From Gnetum montanum (lineage: Eukaryota > Streptophyta > Gnetopsida > Gnetales > Gnetaceae): a stretch of DNA of 64,000 nucleotides. Both the position numbers and the translations under genes were made by a program. Below the pieces are notes generated by a model, which was not told where the DNA came from, ran no database searches, and worked only from the letters and a program-made list of their open reading frames with translations. Numbering within the stretch: position 1 is the first letter of the stretch; every line of letters begins with the position of its first letter. Below are positions 1-10,000 of this stretch, piece by piece. The stretch spans positions 136,024 to 200,023 of the forward strand of contig MNCI01035176.1 of assembly GCA_015680685.1 (NCBI GenBank), read 5' to 3'.

Positions 1-621
1 CGTGCAAGGGCCATGCTGGAGAAGATGAATCCAAGGTTCCCTAAATAGTCTTGTCAATCAGATAGGGACTTACTTAGTTAGTAAAATTTTTGTGATATTT
101 GGATGAAAAAATGACGATTTTTTTATGAGAAAATATGATATCGTTAACCTCGAGGGTAATTGAAAACGATGTAATCAGTTTAAAATGATTTGCAAAATCT
201 GTATAAATAGGATGCAAGAGATTGGGTTTAGAAGCATGCAATCCCAAGATCTGGGATTTAACTCACGAACAAAATATATTGGATACAATCATTACAAGAA
301 GACTTTGATTTAGGCGAAGTACATACCAATAGCAAGAAAGCTATTTAAAGACAAAACAAGAAAAGGTTGATCTACCTTGTTCTAGCTAATCTGAGTACAA
401 GGAGGTCAGACCCGAAGCAGAATGTCCATTAATCGGTTGTTTCTAATCAAGGATTCTTGCCAATCACCTCCGATGTTCTTACAATCGGTGATCCTCTTTT
501 GCTCTCTTGTCAATCTTTGCCAAAATTTGCTAACAATTGTCAATGAAAGAAAATCACTCATGTAGAAAATTTGTTAATCTAAGGAAAATTTTTGCCAACC
601 CCTTGATATTTGTCAACTGAA

Positions 622-632
622 CTATTTATAAG
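622..632 (-). promoter_or_regulatory. TATA box of LTR A
   Basis: Read on the minus strand the sequence is CTTATAAATAG. The corresponding place in LTR C (47349-47358) also reads CTTATAAATA, so the box is conserved and points in the direction of gag-pol. It separates a long U3 (about 1.4 kb) from R-U5. Confidence 0.6.
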
Positions 633-719
633 GTTAGGGTCAAGAGAAAAACGTGATTTAGATTATGTGTGTCCTAAACCTATAAGATGCCGCTGACTTG
701 ATGTGTTTGTGTTTGAAGC

Positions 720-1355
720 TTGTGACACCATGCTGTATTACACTCTGAAGCGTAATGCGTTATAAGAAACTCTTGTTTGGAGCTTTGGCGACAAACTGTT
801 CTTAGATTATGTTGCAATATGCTAAAAAGCATATTGTAGCATATGAACTACTGATACTTGAATTGTGCTATCTCTGTCATTGCTTGTATTACACTACGTT
901 ATGCTGGATTACGCTGCATCATGCTAAATTATGCTTCATAGCATAATTTAGCGTAAAATAGTGAACCTGCAAAAAATTGAAGTGTTTTCATTGTGCTTCC
1001 TTTGTTTCTGATCAATCCTTTTAGGGTTTATTACGCTACACTGCGTAATGTAGCTTAATAGGCCCCTTAACCAAAAAAGAAAACTTGCTGAAATGTGCAA
1101 CATGTTGTGGATCGTTGCTCAAGCCTTGCGATTTTGCTGGGTTGTCGAGGTCCCGAATTTTTGCCATCTCTATTGCTACAATGGACCACCTTCTGGCATT
1201 ACATTACATTATGTGACATTACGCTATGTTGCGTAATGTGGCATAATATTCCAAAACTTAAGATTTTCGTAACATAGAAAGCTTGCTGTCATGCACCCCT
1301 TGTCTTGTTCTATCCTCTAGAGTTTATTACATTGCGCTGCGTAGCATGGCTAAAC
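720..1355. repeat. Palindrome-rich U3 segment of LTR A
   Basis: At least five clusters of imperfect palindromes built from words such as ATTACGCT, GCGTAAT, GCTACACTGCGTAATGTAGC occur near 725-765, 885-955, 1030-1060, 1195-1250 and 1325-1355. Equivalent clusters occur in LTR C (about 47450-47815) and LTR B (about 19975-20500). They lie directly upstream of the TATA box in the direction of transcription. Confidence 0.65.
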
Positions 1356-1608
1356 ATACCTTTAGCTGAAAAGAGAACTTGTTGGGCTGCTTCTTGTCAT
1401 GAATCCTTGCCTGAGTCATAAGATTTTGCTGAACCATTGAGGCCTCGAAATTTTCATAGTGTTTCAATTGCCCCTCTTTGTTGACGTTTAGAGGGCCTGC
1501 CCAAGAGACATCGACAAAGAATACGAAACACCAGAGAGGTAAAGGCATCAACAGTGTCCGTCGGCAGTTTCTCAAATGTCGTTCTATCAAACATGGAAGT
1601 GCAAAGGT

Positions 1609-1632
1609 GGGGGGGGGGGGGGGGGGGGGGGG
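1609..1632. repeat. Homopolymer of 24 G
   Basis: An uninterrupted G run inside LTR A, followed by a purine-rich stretch. The homologous position in LTR C (about 48073) reads GGTTGGGAGC and has no expansion, so this is a private change in copy A or an assembly length error. On the transcribed strand it is a C run. Confidence 0.95.
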
Positions 1633-2069
1633 AAGAGAGCATAGGAGGGATTTTACATAAGTGAGAGGAGGGAGGTTTGGGGAAGACTCAAGCATGTGAA
1701 CATGAAACTTTTGTGAACAAGTCATTACATCCTTTTGCGAATGTATTTGCAAGAGGTTACGTTGTCATACTGCATATGAAGGGCTTGCGTGGATGAGTTG
1801 TGTTATGCCCGCATGGCTTGGATGAGTTGTTTTACATCCATTTTTCCAAGCTTTGCCCCCTTTTTTTTGCAAATTACATTCCACGAGGCGAGTTGTGTTA
1901 CGCCAGTTCATGGATATGATGATGTGAAAGACTTGACTAGATGTTCACACTCTGTACAAATGAAGAAGAGGGTAAAGGCAGTCGTAAGGTATCTGATGGA
2001 GGGAGAGGTAAGGTTTGCACTCCCAAGTAGCCAGGCTAGTCTGAGTAGCCACTTCAGAATGCTGTGACA

Positions 2070-2085
2070 CCTCACCTTCTAATGA
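2070..2085 (-). other. Polypurine tract of element A
   Basis: On the minus strand it reads AGAAGGTGAGG immediately before the LTR start TGTCACAG. This is the expected plus-strand primer position for an LTR retrotransposon. Copies C (GGAGGGCGAGG) and B (AGGAGGACAGG) have the same placement. Confidence 0.8.
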
Positions 2086-2305
2086 ATGCATTCTTGATCA
2101 ATGCTATCATAACAAGTAACTTGCAAAACATAATAGAGAACAAAGAGCCAAAAGCAATCATCCTAATCGCTAAAGAGGCTGTTGAAACAAGCACTACTCG
2201 AAGCGAAAGGAGAGCGTAGGCCACGAAATAGGGACTATAGCAAGGGGCAAGGGTCCCAATGTTGATGTTGCAGTTCATGAAGCCGTCATCGATAGCCAGA
2301 TTCAT
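2072..2305 (-). CDS. Small hydrophobic ORF abutting the 3' LTR
   Basis: An ATG-initiated reading frame of 77 codons whose stop lies inside the polypurine tract. The product is strongly hydrophobic from about residue 20 on, with two stretches that could cross a membrane (around YFVAYALLSLRVVLVS and MIAFGSLFSIMFCKLLVMIAL), and ends in NAFIRR. The matching place in element B (18860-18973) ends in DAFARR, and the last dozen codons can also be recognised in C at 48555-48592. The position, between integrase and 3' LTR, is where env-like or other additional ORFs of plant retrotransposons occur. I do not recognise the protein and it may be chance; conservation is only seen over the last 25 or so codons. 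Confidence 0.35.
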   Translation of the reverse strand: MNLAIDDGFMNCNINIGTLAPCYSPYFVAYALLSLRVVLVSTASLAIRMIAFGSLFSIMFCKLLVMIALIKNAFIRR

Positions 2306-3046
2306 CTTGCTCAAATGACTCGGCAAAGAACCAGTCAAATGAATATGCTAAGCCAAAATCTGGTGACAGCGGTGGGTGGAGGCTACTGAAACTATGGGTG
2401 ACCATAGTTTCTTTGAGGCCTCAAGCAGTGAAGTTGATCCCAGGAGCTACAACTATAGAGTGTTTTTCATAGTAACATCTTTAAGGGATCAGTAGCATGC
2501 CTTTCGGCATATCCGAGGAATCAGTAGGATGCCAGTGAGGTAATGGCATTGCGTCTGCTCCAACGCCTTACCCATTCTATCTAGTAGGGATGTAGTGCAA
2601 GAATGATCATGCTTGCTTGCTTCATGGATTATCTATTGATGGATTCTAGTTTTGGGTCTTAGTTGACTGTTGTTGTTGGTTTTAAGTCTCAACAAACTGT
2701 GGTCCTGGTTTAATGTCTGGGCAAACTGAAACCTGCTAGTTTTACATCATAGTGGATGGTGGAAAGCTAGTTTATGGTCCTAGTAGACCGTGCTATGGGT
2801 GTCATTTTTATCTTGTGACCCAAGGATGAGTCCATGTTGGTTTAGCATCTCAGCAGACATATGCTTACCTTGCCAGTTTCACGTCATGGCGGATGGTCAG
2901 AAACTTTGCTAGTTTAGCATCGTGGCGGATGCATGTAGAAAATGCCAGTTTTACGTCATAGCGAACATGTACAACTTTTCCAGTTGTACATCGTAGCAGA
3001 CGTTTTTTACCTTAATTTTTAATTGAGTTGATGCTTAGATGTGGTA
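2306..3046 (-). repeat. 3' UTR of element A with degenerate short repeats
   Basis: No gene is seen here. From about 2640 to 3010 the sequence repeats the idea 'AGTTTTACRTCATAGYGGA', that is, on the minus strand, a unit containing TCCGCTATGAYGTAAAACTGGC, seven or more times in diverged form. The same unit in tidy form makes the tandem array at 17905-18290 of element B. At 2389-2410 there is a hairpin with 9-base arms (AAACTATGG / CCATAGTTT). Tandem repeats in the 3' UTR are known for Ogre/Tat elements. Confidence 0.6.
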
Positions 3047-4150
3047 TCACTTCAGATATAGATGATTCACTGGATTCAGTAGCTCGTTGTCATTGATATC
3101 TGCTAACTTGAATGCTCCATTGCCGTATGCGCTGATGAGCAGGAAAGGGCCTTCCCAATTTATAGAGAATTTGCCTACTAGTTCACGAATGGCCTTGAGA
3201 ACTAAGTCTCCTCTTTTGATCGGTCATTGATGTAGATTGTGTTGGTGTTTCTGTCTCTGTTTGTCCTGATATCTTTCAATGGTATCAAGCGTTTGGATGC
3301 GCTTCTCCTCCACTGAGTCTAAATCCATTATCCTAGACTCGTTATGTTGAGTCTCATTTATAACTATGGAGAGGACCATCCGTAATGAGGGAACCTATAA
3401 TTCTAAGGGCAACACTACTTTGGATCCATAGACTAGGCTATAGGGCATCCTGTCTGTAGCTGTCCTGCACGTCGTACGATACGCCCATAGCATGTAGAGG
3501 ATTTTTTCATGCCATCATTTTTTGTTGTTGTTGAGCATCTTCTTGAGTAGATTGATAATTACTTTGTTTGTTGCTTCTACTTGACCATTTTCTTGGGGGT
3601 AATAAGGTGAGAAAAAAGATTGCTTGATACCAAGGTTATCGCAAAAATATTTGGTTTCTGTACTACTAAATTGTGGCCCATTTTCGGTTACAATAGTCAT
3701 AGGAAGCCCAAATCTGGTTACTATATTGTCTAAGATGAAATGGCAAACCTATTGAGATGTAATCTTTCATAGGGGGATAGCCTCAACCCACTTCGTGAAA
3801 TACTCGGTGGTGGTGATAATGAAGTCATGTCCTGCAGAAGACTTAGGCACAATGGGACCTATGATATCTAGTCTCCATCGTTGGAATGACCTAGTAATCT
3901 GTGTAGTGTGTAACATAGTTGGTGACACATGTATTAAGTTTGCATAGCATTGACATGTGTCACATGTCTTGACCTTGGTAAGGTAGTCCTTTTCCATATA
4001 TGGCCAATAGTACCCTAGGCATCTGATTTTAGCGGCCATGGCTCACGGGGCTACGTGTCCTCCACACATCCCCTCATGGACTTCGCTAACTATTTATTGT
4101 GCTTGGTCATTATTAACGCAGGTTAGTAGTACCCCATAGAAAGAGCATCT
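3047..4150 (-). pseudogene. Integrase of element A (decayed)
   Basis: Minus-strand fragments give the order zinc-binding region (GHVAP-like start near 4045, then KTCDTCQCYAN at about 3950), catalytic core (RLDIIGPI near 3870; TENGPQF near 3690; VEATNK near 3570) and a C-terminal domain with GKFSINWEGPF near 3150, ending at NHLYLK and a stop at 3047-3049. The second catalytic Asp of the D,D-35-E triad is Glu here (TENGPQF), as against TDNGP in copy C, so the enzyme would be inactive even without the frameshifts. The C-terminal GKF...WEGPF module is typical of Ty3/gypsy integrases. Confidence 0.85.
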
Positions 4151-4964
4151 ATAAAGAGTATTGTCTCTGATAATGATGTATTACCTGGCATGCTTGAGCA
4201 CTGCATCTTTTTGTGCTTGTGTTAGCTCGTGCGATGGTTCACCATGCAGAAGGTAAGTCTTAATGTTGTCGTACCATTCTGGCATTCCTCCTGTGTTTAA
4301 TAAAGAGATTTTCACTGGTTGAATGATAAGGTCTATACATTCCATCATTAAAGCAGGCCAAGTGGCAAACAAATGTGGTGGCACGTTTAGTGCTAGTGTG
4401 GCCAGTGCATCAGCTACAGCGTTTTCATTACGCAGCATGTGTTGGGCATCGATTGTCGTGAATTGTTTCAGAAGATCTTTAGCCATATCGTAGTAGGGTT
4501 GTAGATGTACAACTTTGCAAGTGTAGACCCCTGTGATTTGATTAATGACGAGCATCGAATTTTCCTCGAATTGCCAGGTGTTGAATGTTGAGTTCCCTGG
4601 CTATCAACAATCCCTTGATGAGCCCTTCATACTCTGCCACATTGTTCGTACAAAGGAAGGCCAGGAGATAAGCCAGTGGACGCACATCCTTAGGGGAGAG
4701 TGTAATAACAGCAGTAGCACTGCCACCTCTAGTAGTCGAAGCTCCGTCAAAGTATAACGTCACTTCGAAGCTTGTTGATACAGGGCTTAAACTATGTATA
4801 TGCTCATTTGGAAATTCTAGCTCTATCGTAGCTTGATCATTAATAGGTGATGTTGCAAGCTGGTCAGCTATAGCTTGACCTTTAGTGGACAATTGGCCAA
4901 CATAATGTAAGTCAAATTCGGCTGTGATAGCTTTCCAACGAGCTATCCTACTACTCTCATACAA
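4151..4964 (-). pseudogene. Second (archaeal-type) RNase H of element A
   Basis: Downstream of the normal RNase H there is a second RNase H module: TLYFDGASTTRGG (first catalytic Asp), NNVAEYEGLIKGL (Glu), IRGK where an Asp is expected after a frameshift near 4555, then VINQITGVYTCK, and RNENAVADALATLA (last Asp) near 4400. An extra RNase H between RNase H and integrase is the hallmark of the Tat/Ogre/Retand branch of plant Ty3/gypsy elements, which is why the family is placed there. Two reading frames cover it, broken at about 4550. The linker to the integrase (about 4181-4330) holds LLHGEPSHELTQAQKDAV, conserved in B and C. Confidence 0.85.
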
Positions 4965-5340
4965 GTTGTTTGAGATAGCTCACAGAACATTATTTTTGCA
5001 AATTATGTTGACCAGGCTGCAGAAAAGGTAATGTCTACATTTCTTGAGTACAAAAACCAATGCCAAACAGTTACGCTCCACTTCATTGTACCTCGTTTCA
5101 TATGCAAATAGAGCATGAATGAGATAATAGATAGGGGCTTCTAACCCATCATTCCTTTTTTTGCAAAGTAATGCAGCTATAGACACGTCTGAGTTTGTTA
5201 GATAAATATAAAAAGGCTGATCCCTTTGTGGCGGGAAAACCGTTGGTAAGTGTTGCAGCTCCTTCTTCAAGTTATCAAATGCATGATGGCAGTCATCGGT
5301 CCATTCAAAATTAACACCCTTGTTAAGGAGATGTTGCACC
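4965..5340 (-). pseudogene. RNase H of element A
   Basis: The frame covering 4980-5387 reads HLLNKGVNFEWTDDC, then FYIYLTNSDVSIAALL, YYLIHALFAYETRYNEVERNCLALVF and CRHYLFCSLVNIICKNNVL. This is the RNase H module that normally follows the reverse transcriptase in Ty3/gypsy. The usual first Asp (Y.D.S) has become N in LTNSD. The module then joins the second RNase H by a spacer with the RWKAI and DLHYVGQ motifs. Confidence 0.85.
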
Positions 5341-6500
5341 CTTCGAAATGAACTGCTTGATAAATTGTAGTCTACCCTACAACCCATGTAGTTCCTTGAG
5401 GTTTGTAGGTGGTGTTAAATCAACGATGGCTTTAACCTTGTCGGGGTCAACTCGGATGGCAATTTTTGATACCACGAACCCCAACATGCATCTAGTTTTG
5501 ACTCTAAATATGCATTTCTTTGGGTTGAGCCATAGGTCATGCTTGAGACATCGTTTAAGGACTAACTCCAGATCTTCTGAATGATCTTCCAGTTTCATAG
5601 ACTTGACAGCTATGTCATCTACGTAGTTGTTCAATCTCCCTAAGAGGTAATTGCTAAAGATGTATTTCATGGCTCGTTGATATGTTGCTCCAGCATTTTT
5701 TTAGCCTAAAAGACATCATAGTATAACAGAAGGTCCCCCAGGGCGTCATGAATGTTGTGGTCAACTGATGCTCCGGGTTAATATGAATTTGATTCTAACC
5801 TGAAAAGCCATCCATAAAGGATAGAGCGCATGACCAGCTATTGTATCGATTAGTTGGCCGATACTCAGTAATAGGAAATTGTCTTTAATCGTGGCCTTGT
5901 TCAGATCCTGGAAGTCTATGTAGATGCGTATTCCTCCCATTTTCTTAGAGACAACTACGATGTTGGACACCTAGTCCAAGTAATCAACCACAAAAATAAA
6001 ACCAGCCTGATATAGCTTAGTGATTTCATTACGCACTGCTAGCGTGATTTCTGGCTTAATCTTTCATGACTTCTATCTAATTTCTTTGATGCATGGGTCT
6101 AAAATTATGTTATGCTGTATTAATCTTGGGTCTAATCCCGGCATTTCTTCGTACGACCACACAAATACAGCGGCGTTACTTTGGAGCACTTGCATTATGC
6201 CACTCCACGTCTGTTGGTCTAGGAGGGAACTAACCCTAAGAGTTTTATTTTTTCCTTTGTCCATAATCATAGGGACCTCATTAAGAGGGTCCTCGGTTAC
6301 ATCACTAGCTTCCAGATCTAGAGTTCGAGTAAGATGTTCTAGCCAGTTTGGGAATATTTTTGATGTTGCTATGGTTACGTCACAAAGGGAAGGGTCTGTT
6401 CCTATTAGCGTGTTAAGGCTAGGGATGCGGATAAAGCTACATCCATTTGTGAATTTCCCTGCAAAATCGCAAAAAATGGAAGTTGTTACATTGTTTCCTT
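5341..6500 (-). pseudogene. Reverse transcriptase of element A
   Basis: Minus-strand fragments give the N-terminal linker (VFVWSYEEMPGLDPRLIQHNI near 6150), the fingers (SNIVVVSKKMGGIRIYIDFQDLNKA near 5920), a decayed palm start (TIAGHALYPLW near 5820), and the catalytic loop NNYVDDIAVK near 5610 followed by LNPKKCIFRV and GIRVDPDKVKAI. The YVDD box is intact but several frameshifts and stops break the frame. The 5' edge of pol homology is at about 6480, shared with B (about 14520) and C (about 57960). Confidence 0.88.
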
Positions 6501-7035
6501 TTCTGCTGATCTATTGAAAAAATAAGAGTTAGAGTTTCGTATTAGAGAAGCTTCTAGTTTAAGGTCTTAGCGAACCGTTACAAATATGCACAGTTTGTGA
6601 GAAAATGGCGAGCTAGGCTTCCTAGATGCTAGCGTGTGACTTCTGTAAAGTAAGATAAAAGATGTAGCGTGGCATGTCCAGCGTGTCAGAATAATTGGAT
6701 TTGAAATTTTGTACAGACCGTAGTTAATGCAGCCGGATTACAAGGCGATAAGCTACACATTAGTTTAGGGTTATTTCGGACCACAATTCATATGATATCT
6801 ACGAAATTAATGCCGTGATCTTCGCATTTCATGTCATACTAACATTGGTGTTTCAAGAAAGTTCCGCATCGATCAGGAAAAAAAATGAGTTAGTTTCAAG
6901 CATTTCATTTATAAACTAGTGGTTCATGCTCAAAACAAGACATAGATATCGTGAGTTTGAATCTAGCTACAACAGAAAGGGAGCGGAAGCAAGGCGTAAA
7001 CATACGATTTTGCAAAAACTTGTTCAATTGCAACT
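6501..7035. other. Spacer between pol A and gene X
   Basis: This gap separates the minus-strand pol start from the plus-strand gene X start, so the two are divergent. It carries one unit of the family's short motif (GTTTAAGGTCTTAGCGAAC at 6557-6576), which in B has become an array. The equivalent gap in C is 57961-58551. Beyond the motif and a weak TATA candidate I see no feature. Confidence 0.55.
6907..6916 (+). promoter_or_regulatory. Possible TATA box of gene X (copy A)
   Basis: TTTATAAACT lies about 120 bases upstream of the gene X start codon and in the right orientation. The aligned position of copy C reads TTTATTTGT (about 58420), so it is either lost there or was never a TATA box. 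Only a candidate. Confidence 0.25.
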
Positions 7036-10000
7036 ATGGCACCAAAGGTCAAAGGGAAGAATGCCAAATTAGCAAAGATTGATGAAGTGCAAGAGAGTTT
7101 GCAGCGGGCTTTGCAGGCTAGATTCGAGACTCTGGAGGTTACTCCACTTAACTGGTAAGTCGCCCTTCATCCTCTTGCACTATTGTTATCTTTGTTGCAG
7201 CATCGTAGTCGTATTTCTTTTGAATGTGAATGTTACATCGGGCATTAATATCTGTTTATGCAAACTAAGCTATTGTAGTTTACGATATTACCTTTGTCTT
7301 CGTTGTTGGAGATGGACCTTGTGTTTTCACGAGGGTTTAGGTAACGTTGAGTAATATTATGCAAATGTGGCGTATAATCGAAAAAGTCTAAGTATTGTAC
7401 CCAGGCGTAGCGTAATCAAGATTCTATTTTCTTTTCCTTTTCTCCCATAATAGTTTCATGTTACGCTGGAGTAATACATAGTGTTGCTTTCATTTCCATT
7501 GTTAAAGGCAGACCTTGAGCTGTTGCAAGGGTTTGGGCGATTTTGGCTATGCGTTTCTAGTGTAATTTGTAATTTTCTGGGAATCACAAAAACACTAATG
7601 TCATGTGATGAACCTTTATGTTTAAATGGTTTGTCTAATAGTAATGTGTTTTTTATTGTTCAAGATTATGCTAAAGACCGTCCTAATCGTTTTGGACATC
7701 ATGGGCATTCTATGCTGTGTACATGTTCCCATGGCCAATGTTCCTCCTCCTCATGCTTGTATAAAGAAGGAGGCAATGTGGTTCCGAAGGAGCGCATGGG
7801 AGTTCTTGTAGTTTTTTCTTCGTAATTTTAGCGTAATCGTCTTGTCGCATCTACCAGGTGATATAGTTGCTGCTATTTTAGAGACGTTACTGGTTGGGTC
7901 GACGTAGAGCATCTTGACATTTTTGACAAATGGCGTTGTTGAAATTGTGCGAGTGCAAGACCATGAATAGAGTGCCAAAGATTTGAGGTGTTTGAGCTGG
8001 ATCTGGGAGATGCTTAGGTTTAACTATTATCACACCTACAACACTCTGTTCGTGGCCCGTCATCTCACAACCTACTTCCAAAATCCACCTGGCATTGTGT
8101 ATTATGCAGGTGGGTAAGCTTTTTTTTTCTTTTCGATGTGTTGCAATATGCTAACTATTGTTTAAATTTTCATTGAGCATAAAGAATTTGCCTATTTTCT
8201 ATGATGTAGATTCTTCATCAATGAAAATGGTCTCTTGGGTGATAACAATACATTGTCTTTGACCAAAAGGGCTATAAATGAATTTACTTCCATCAGCAAC
8301 GTACGAGCCGGTGTCATGGAACAACTGGCTTTCGAAATCCTAGAGTATCCTACCTGCTATGCTAACTTCTTTACCAGATGTAAGAAACTCGGATGGCTAG
8401 ATAGGGAGTGGACTTTGGATCCTCCCCTCACTGTCACAGATGTGCAAAGGAAAATTCCTCCATTTTCTTTGCCATTTGGGCCTAGTAGACTTTATTATGA
8501 TGATTAATTATACAATGTTATTAGCTGGAAATGATGTATAAAATTACCTTAGTTTTGTTTTAACTATTGTTTTATGTTGAAAGTCAGGGAATGACGGGAA
8601 ATTATGATTATGGCCTCCGGTTGCAAGGCAAACAATCTCTTCTTTCATTATGGTGATATAAAGGACACACAGCACTAGCTTGGCCACAGAGTGGCCCCAG
8701 TTGTGTTAACCAATAAAATTCAGGAGGCTGGACTTATGGACCTATTTTTGGCCATAAACCTCGATGTTACTACAGGTGAAATGTTGACCCTAGTCAACTC
8801 CTTCAGTGAAGAAGCTAAGCATCTCTGCATACGCATGCGTAATGTACGTGTAAATTTTGACGTCGATGTTCAGCTGTTCGCCGATCTCTTTGGCATCCCC
8901 TCTAATGGCTTTCCTATAGAGGAAAATTTGAAGAGGAGTTCCAAGTACCAGCAAGAGATAGAGTGGCTAGGGTTTAAGAAGGAGGTTAAGGGAATCCCTG
9001 CTGACAAGATCAAGTTGGAGGTGGCCAATACTATTTACTCCCTTTTTTAGGCTTGGGCCTTCCCCAAGACACTCTCTCAGGGGAGGTTTCTTACCATAGA
9101 ACAGGCTCATATTATGCGAGAGGTCATGGAGGAGGGGATGTAGTTCAATTGGGCCAACTATTTTGCTGAAGGCCTACGCATTGAAATGGTCAGGCTTCGT
9201 AAGAGACTTGAGTCCCATTTCAATGTGCATTTTTCCTTCTTCATAGCTTACTTCTGGCATTTTGCCGAATTTCTGGTAGTCCAAAGGAATGGGGTCTGGG
9301 TGCAGCAAGACCATAGCTAGATCTCCAAACCGTAGATTTCCCATGTTTTTGGCACTACTCGATCACAAGACCCTCTTGAAGGAATCAGGGAGTTGTTTTC
9401 AGTAACAACTAAAAATATGGCAGCACCTCGAATGTAGCATCAAGATAGTGTGGGTGGGGTGCTCCCCTCCTACATTGGCGATGTCTCTAGGGGGAAGCAC
9501 TTGGCAGCTAAAATAGTGGATTCATCGGTGCAACGGAAGAAGCCTCGTTTGACCAAGGAGCCTACCAAGCCAGCAGGTGGTATGGGGAAGAAGATGCAAG
9601 TCAGGTTTCAAAGGATTAATCCTTCAGCCGGTAAGTAGAGAAGTGTGTTAATGTTCATGGTTATGTTACGTACAGACACTGTTATGTTGCATAATGTCTA
9701 TTGAACAAGGGTGAAATCTTGCGTTAACTGACGATGTTGTGTGATAGCGAAGGAGAAGGTTGTGGAGCGGTTGACCCCTGAAACAGGGGCTATACTCTTA
9801 CGACGCGAGGAAGGGGCCCTGGCCTTGAAAGAAGAGGTTCCAATCGATCAGGCGAGCAGTGTGCAGGTTCCTGTACATGAAGAGGAAGTGGCAGTGGAGG
9901 ATGCCGAAGTCCTTTCGGCTAGGACTGGAAAAGGTAAGTGATTTGTCGCTCGGTTAGTTTAACTGTTACAATATACTAGACTTTAGACAACTGCTTCTGG

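Larger units (their letters stand above)
1..2069 (-). mobile_element. 3' LTR of Tat-like element A (window cuts its end)
   Basis: This is the 3' LTR of a minus-strand Ty3/gypsy element. It aligns by eye over its length with 46689-48554 and, reverse-complemented, with 18952-20600. Its right end is TGTCACAG when read on the minus strand and sits directly against a purine tract; the homologous copy at 46689 shows the other end is TGTAACG/CGTTACA, giving the usual TG...CA ends with a short inverted repeat. By comparison with that copy about 70 bases are lost beyond the left window edge. U3 is at the right and holds palindromes; a TATA box lies at 622-632. It contains a long G tract absent from the other copies. 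Confidence 0.85.

Noticed and set aside
1327-1752. Frames with Pro or Gly runs in LTR A
   Set aside because: Created by the G tract inside an LTR; not present in LTR B or C.
2389-2410. 9-base-arm hairpin as a terminator
   Set aside because: No counterpart in B, and a plant RNA polymerase II unit would not use it; probably chance.
6020-6517. 165-codon plus-strand frame
   Set aside because: Antisense to the reverse transcriptase of element A, with no counterpart frame in B or C.
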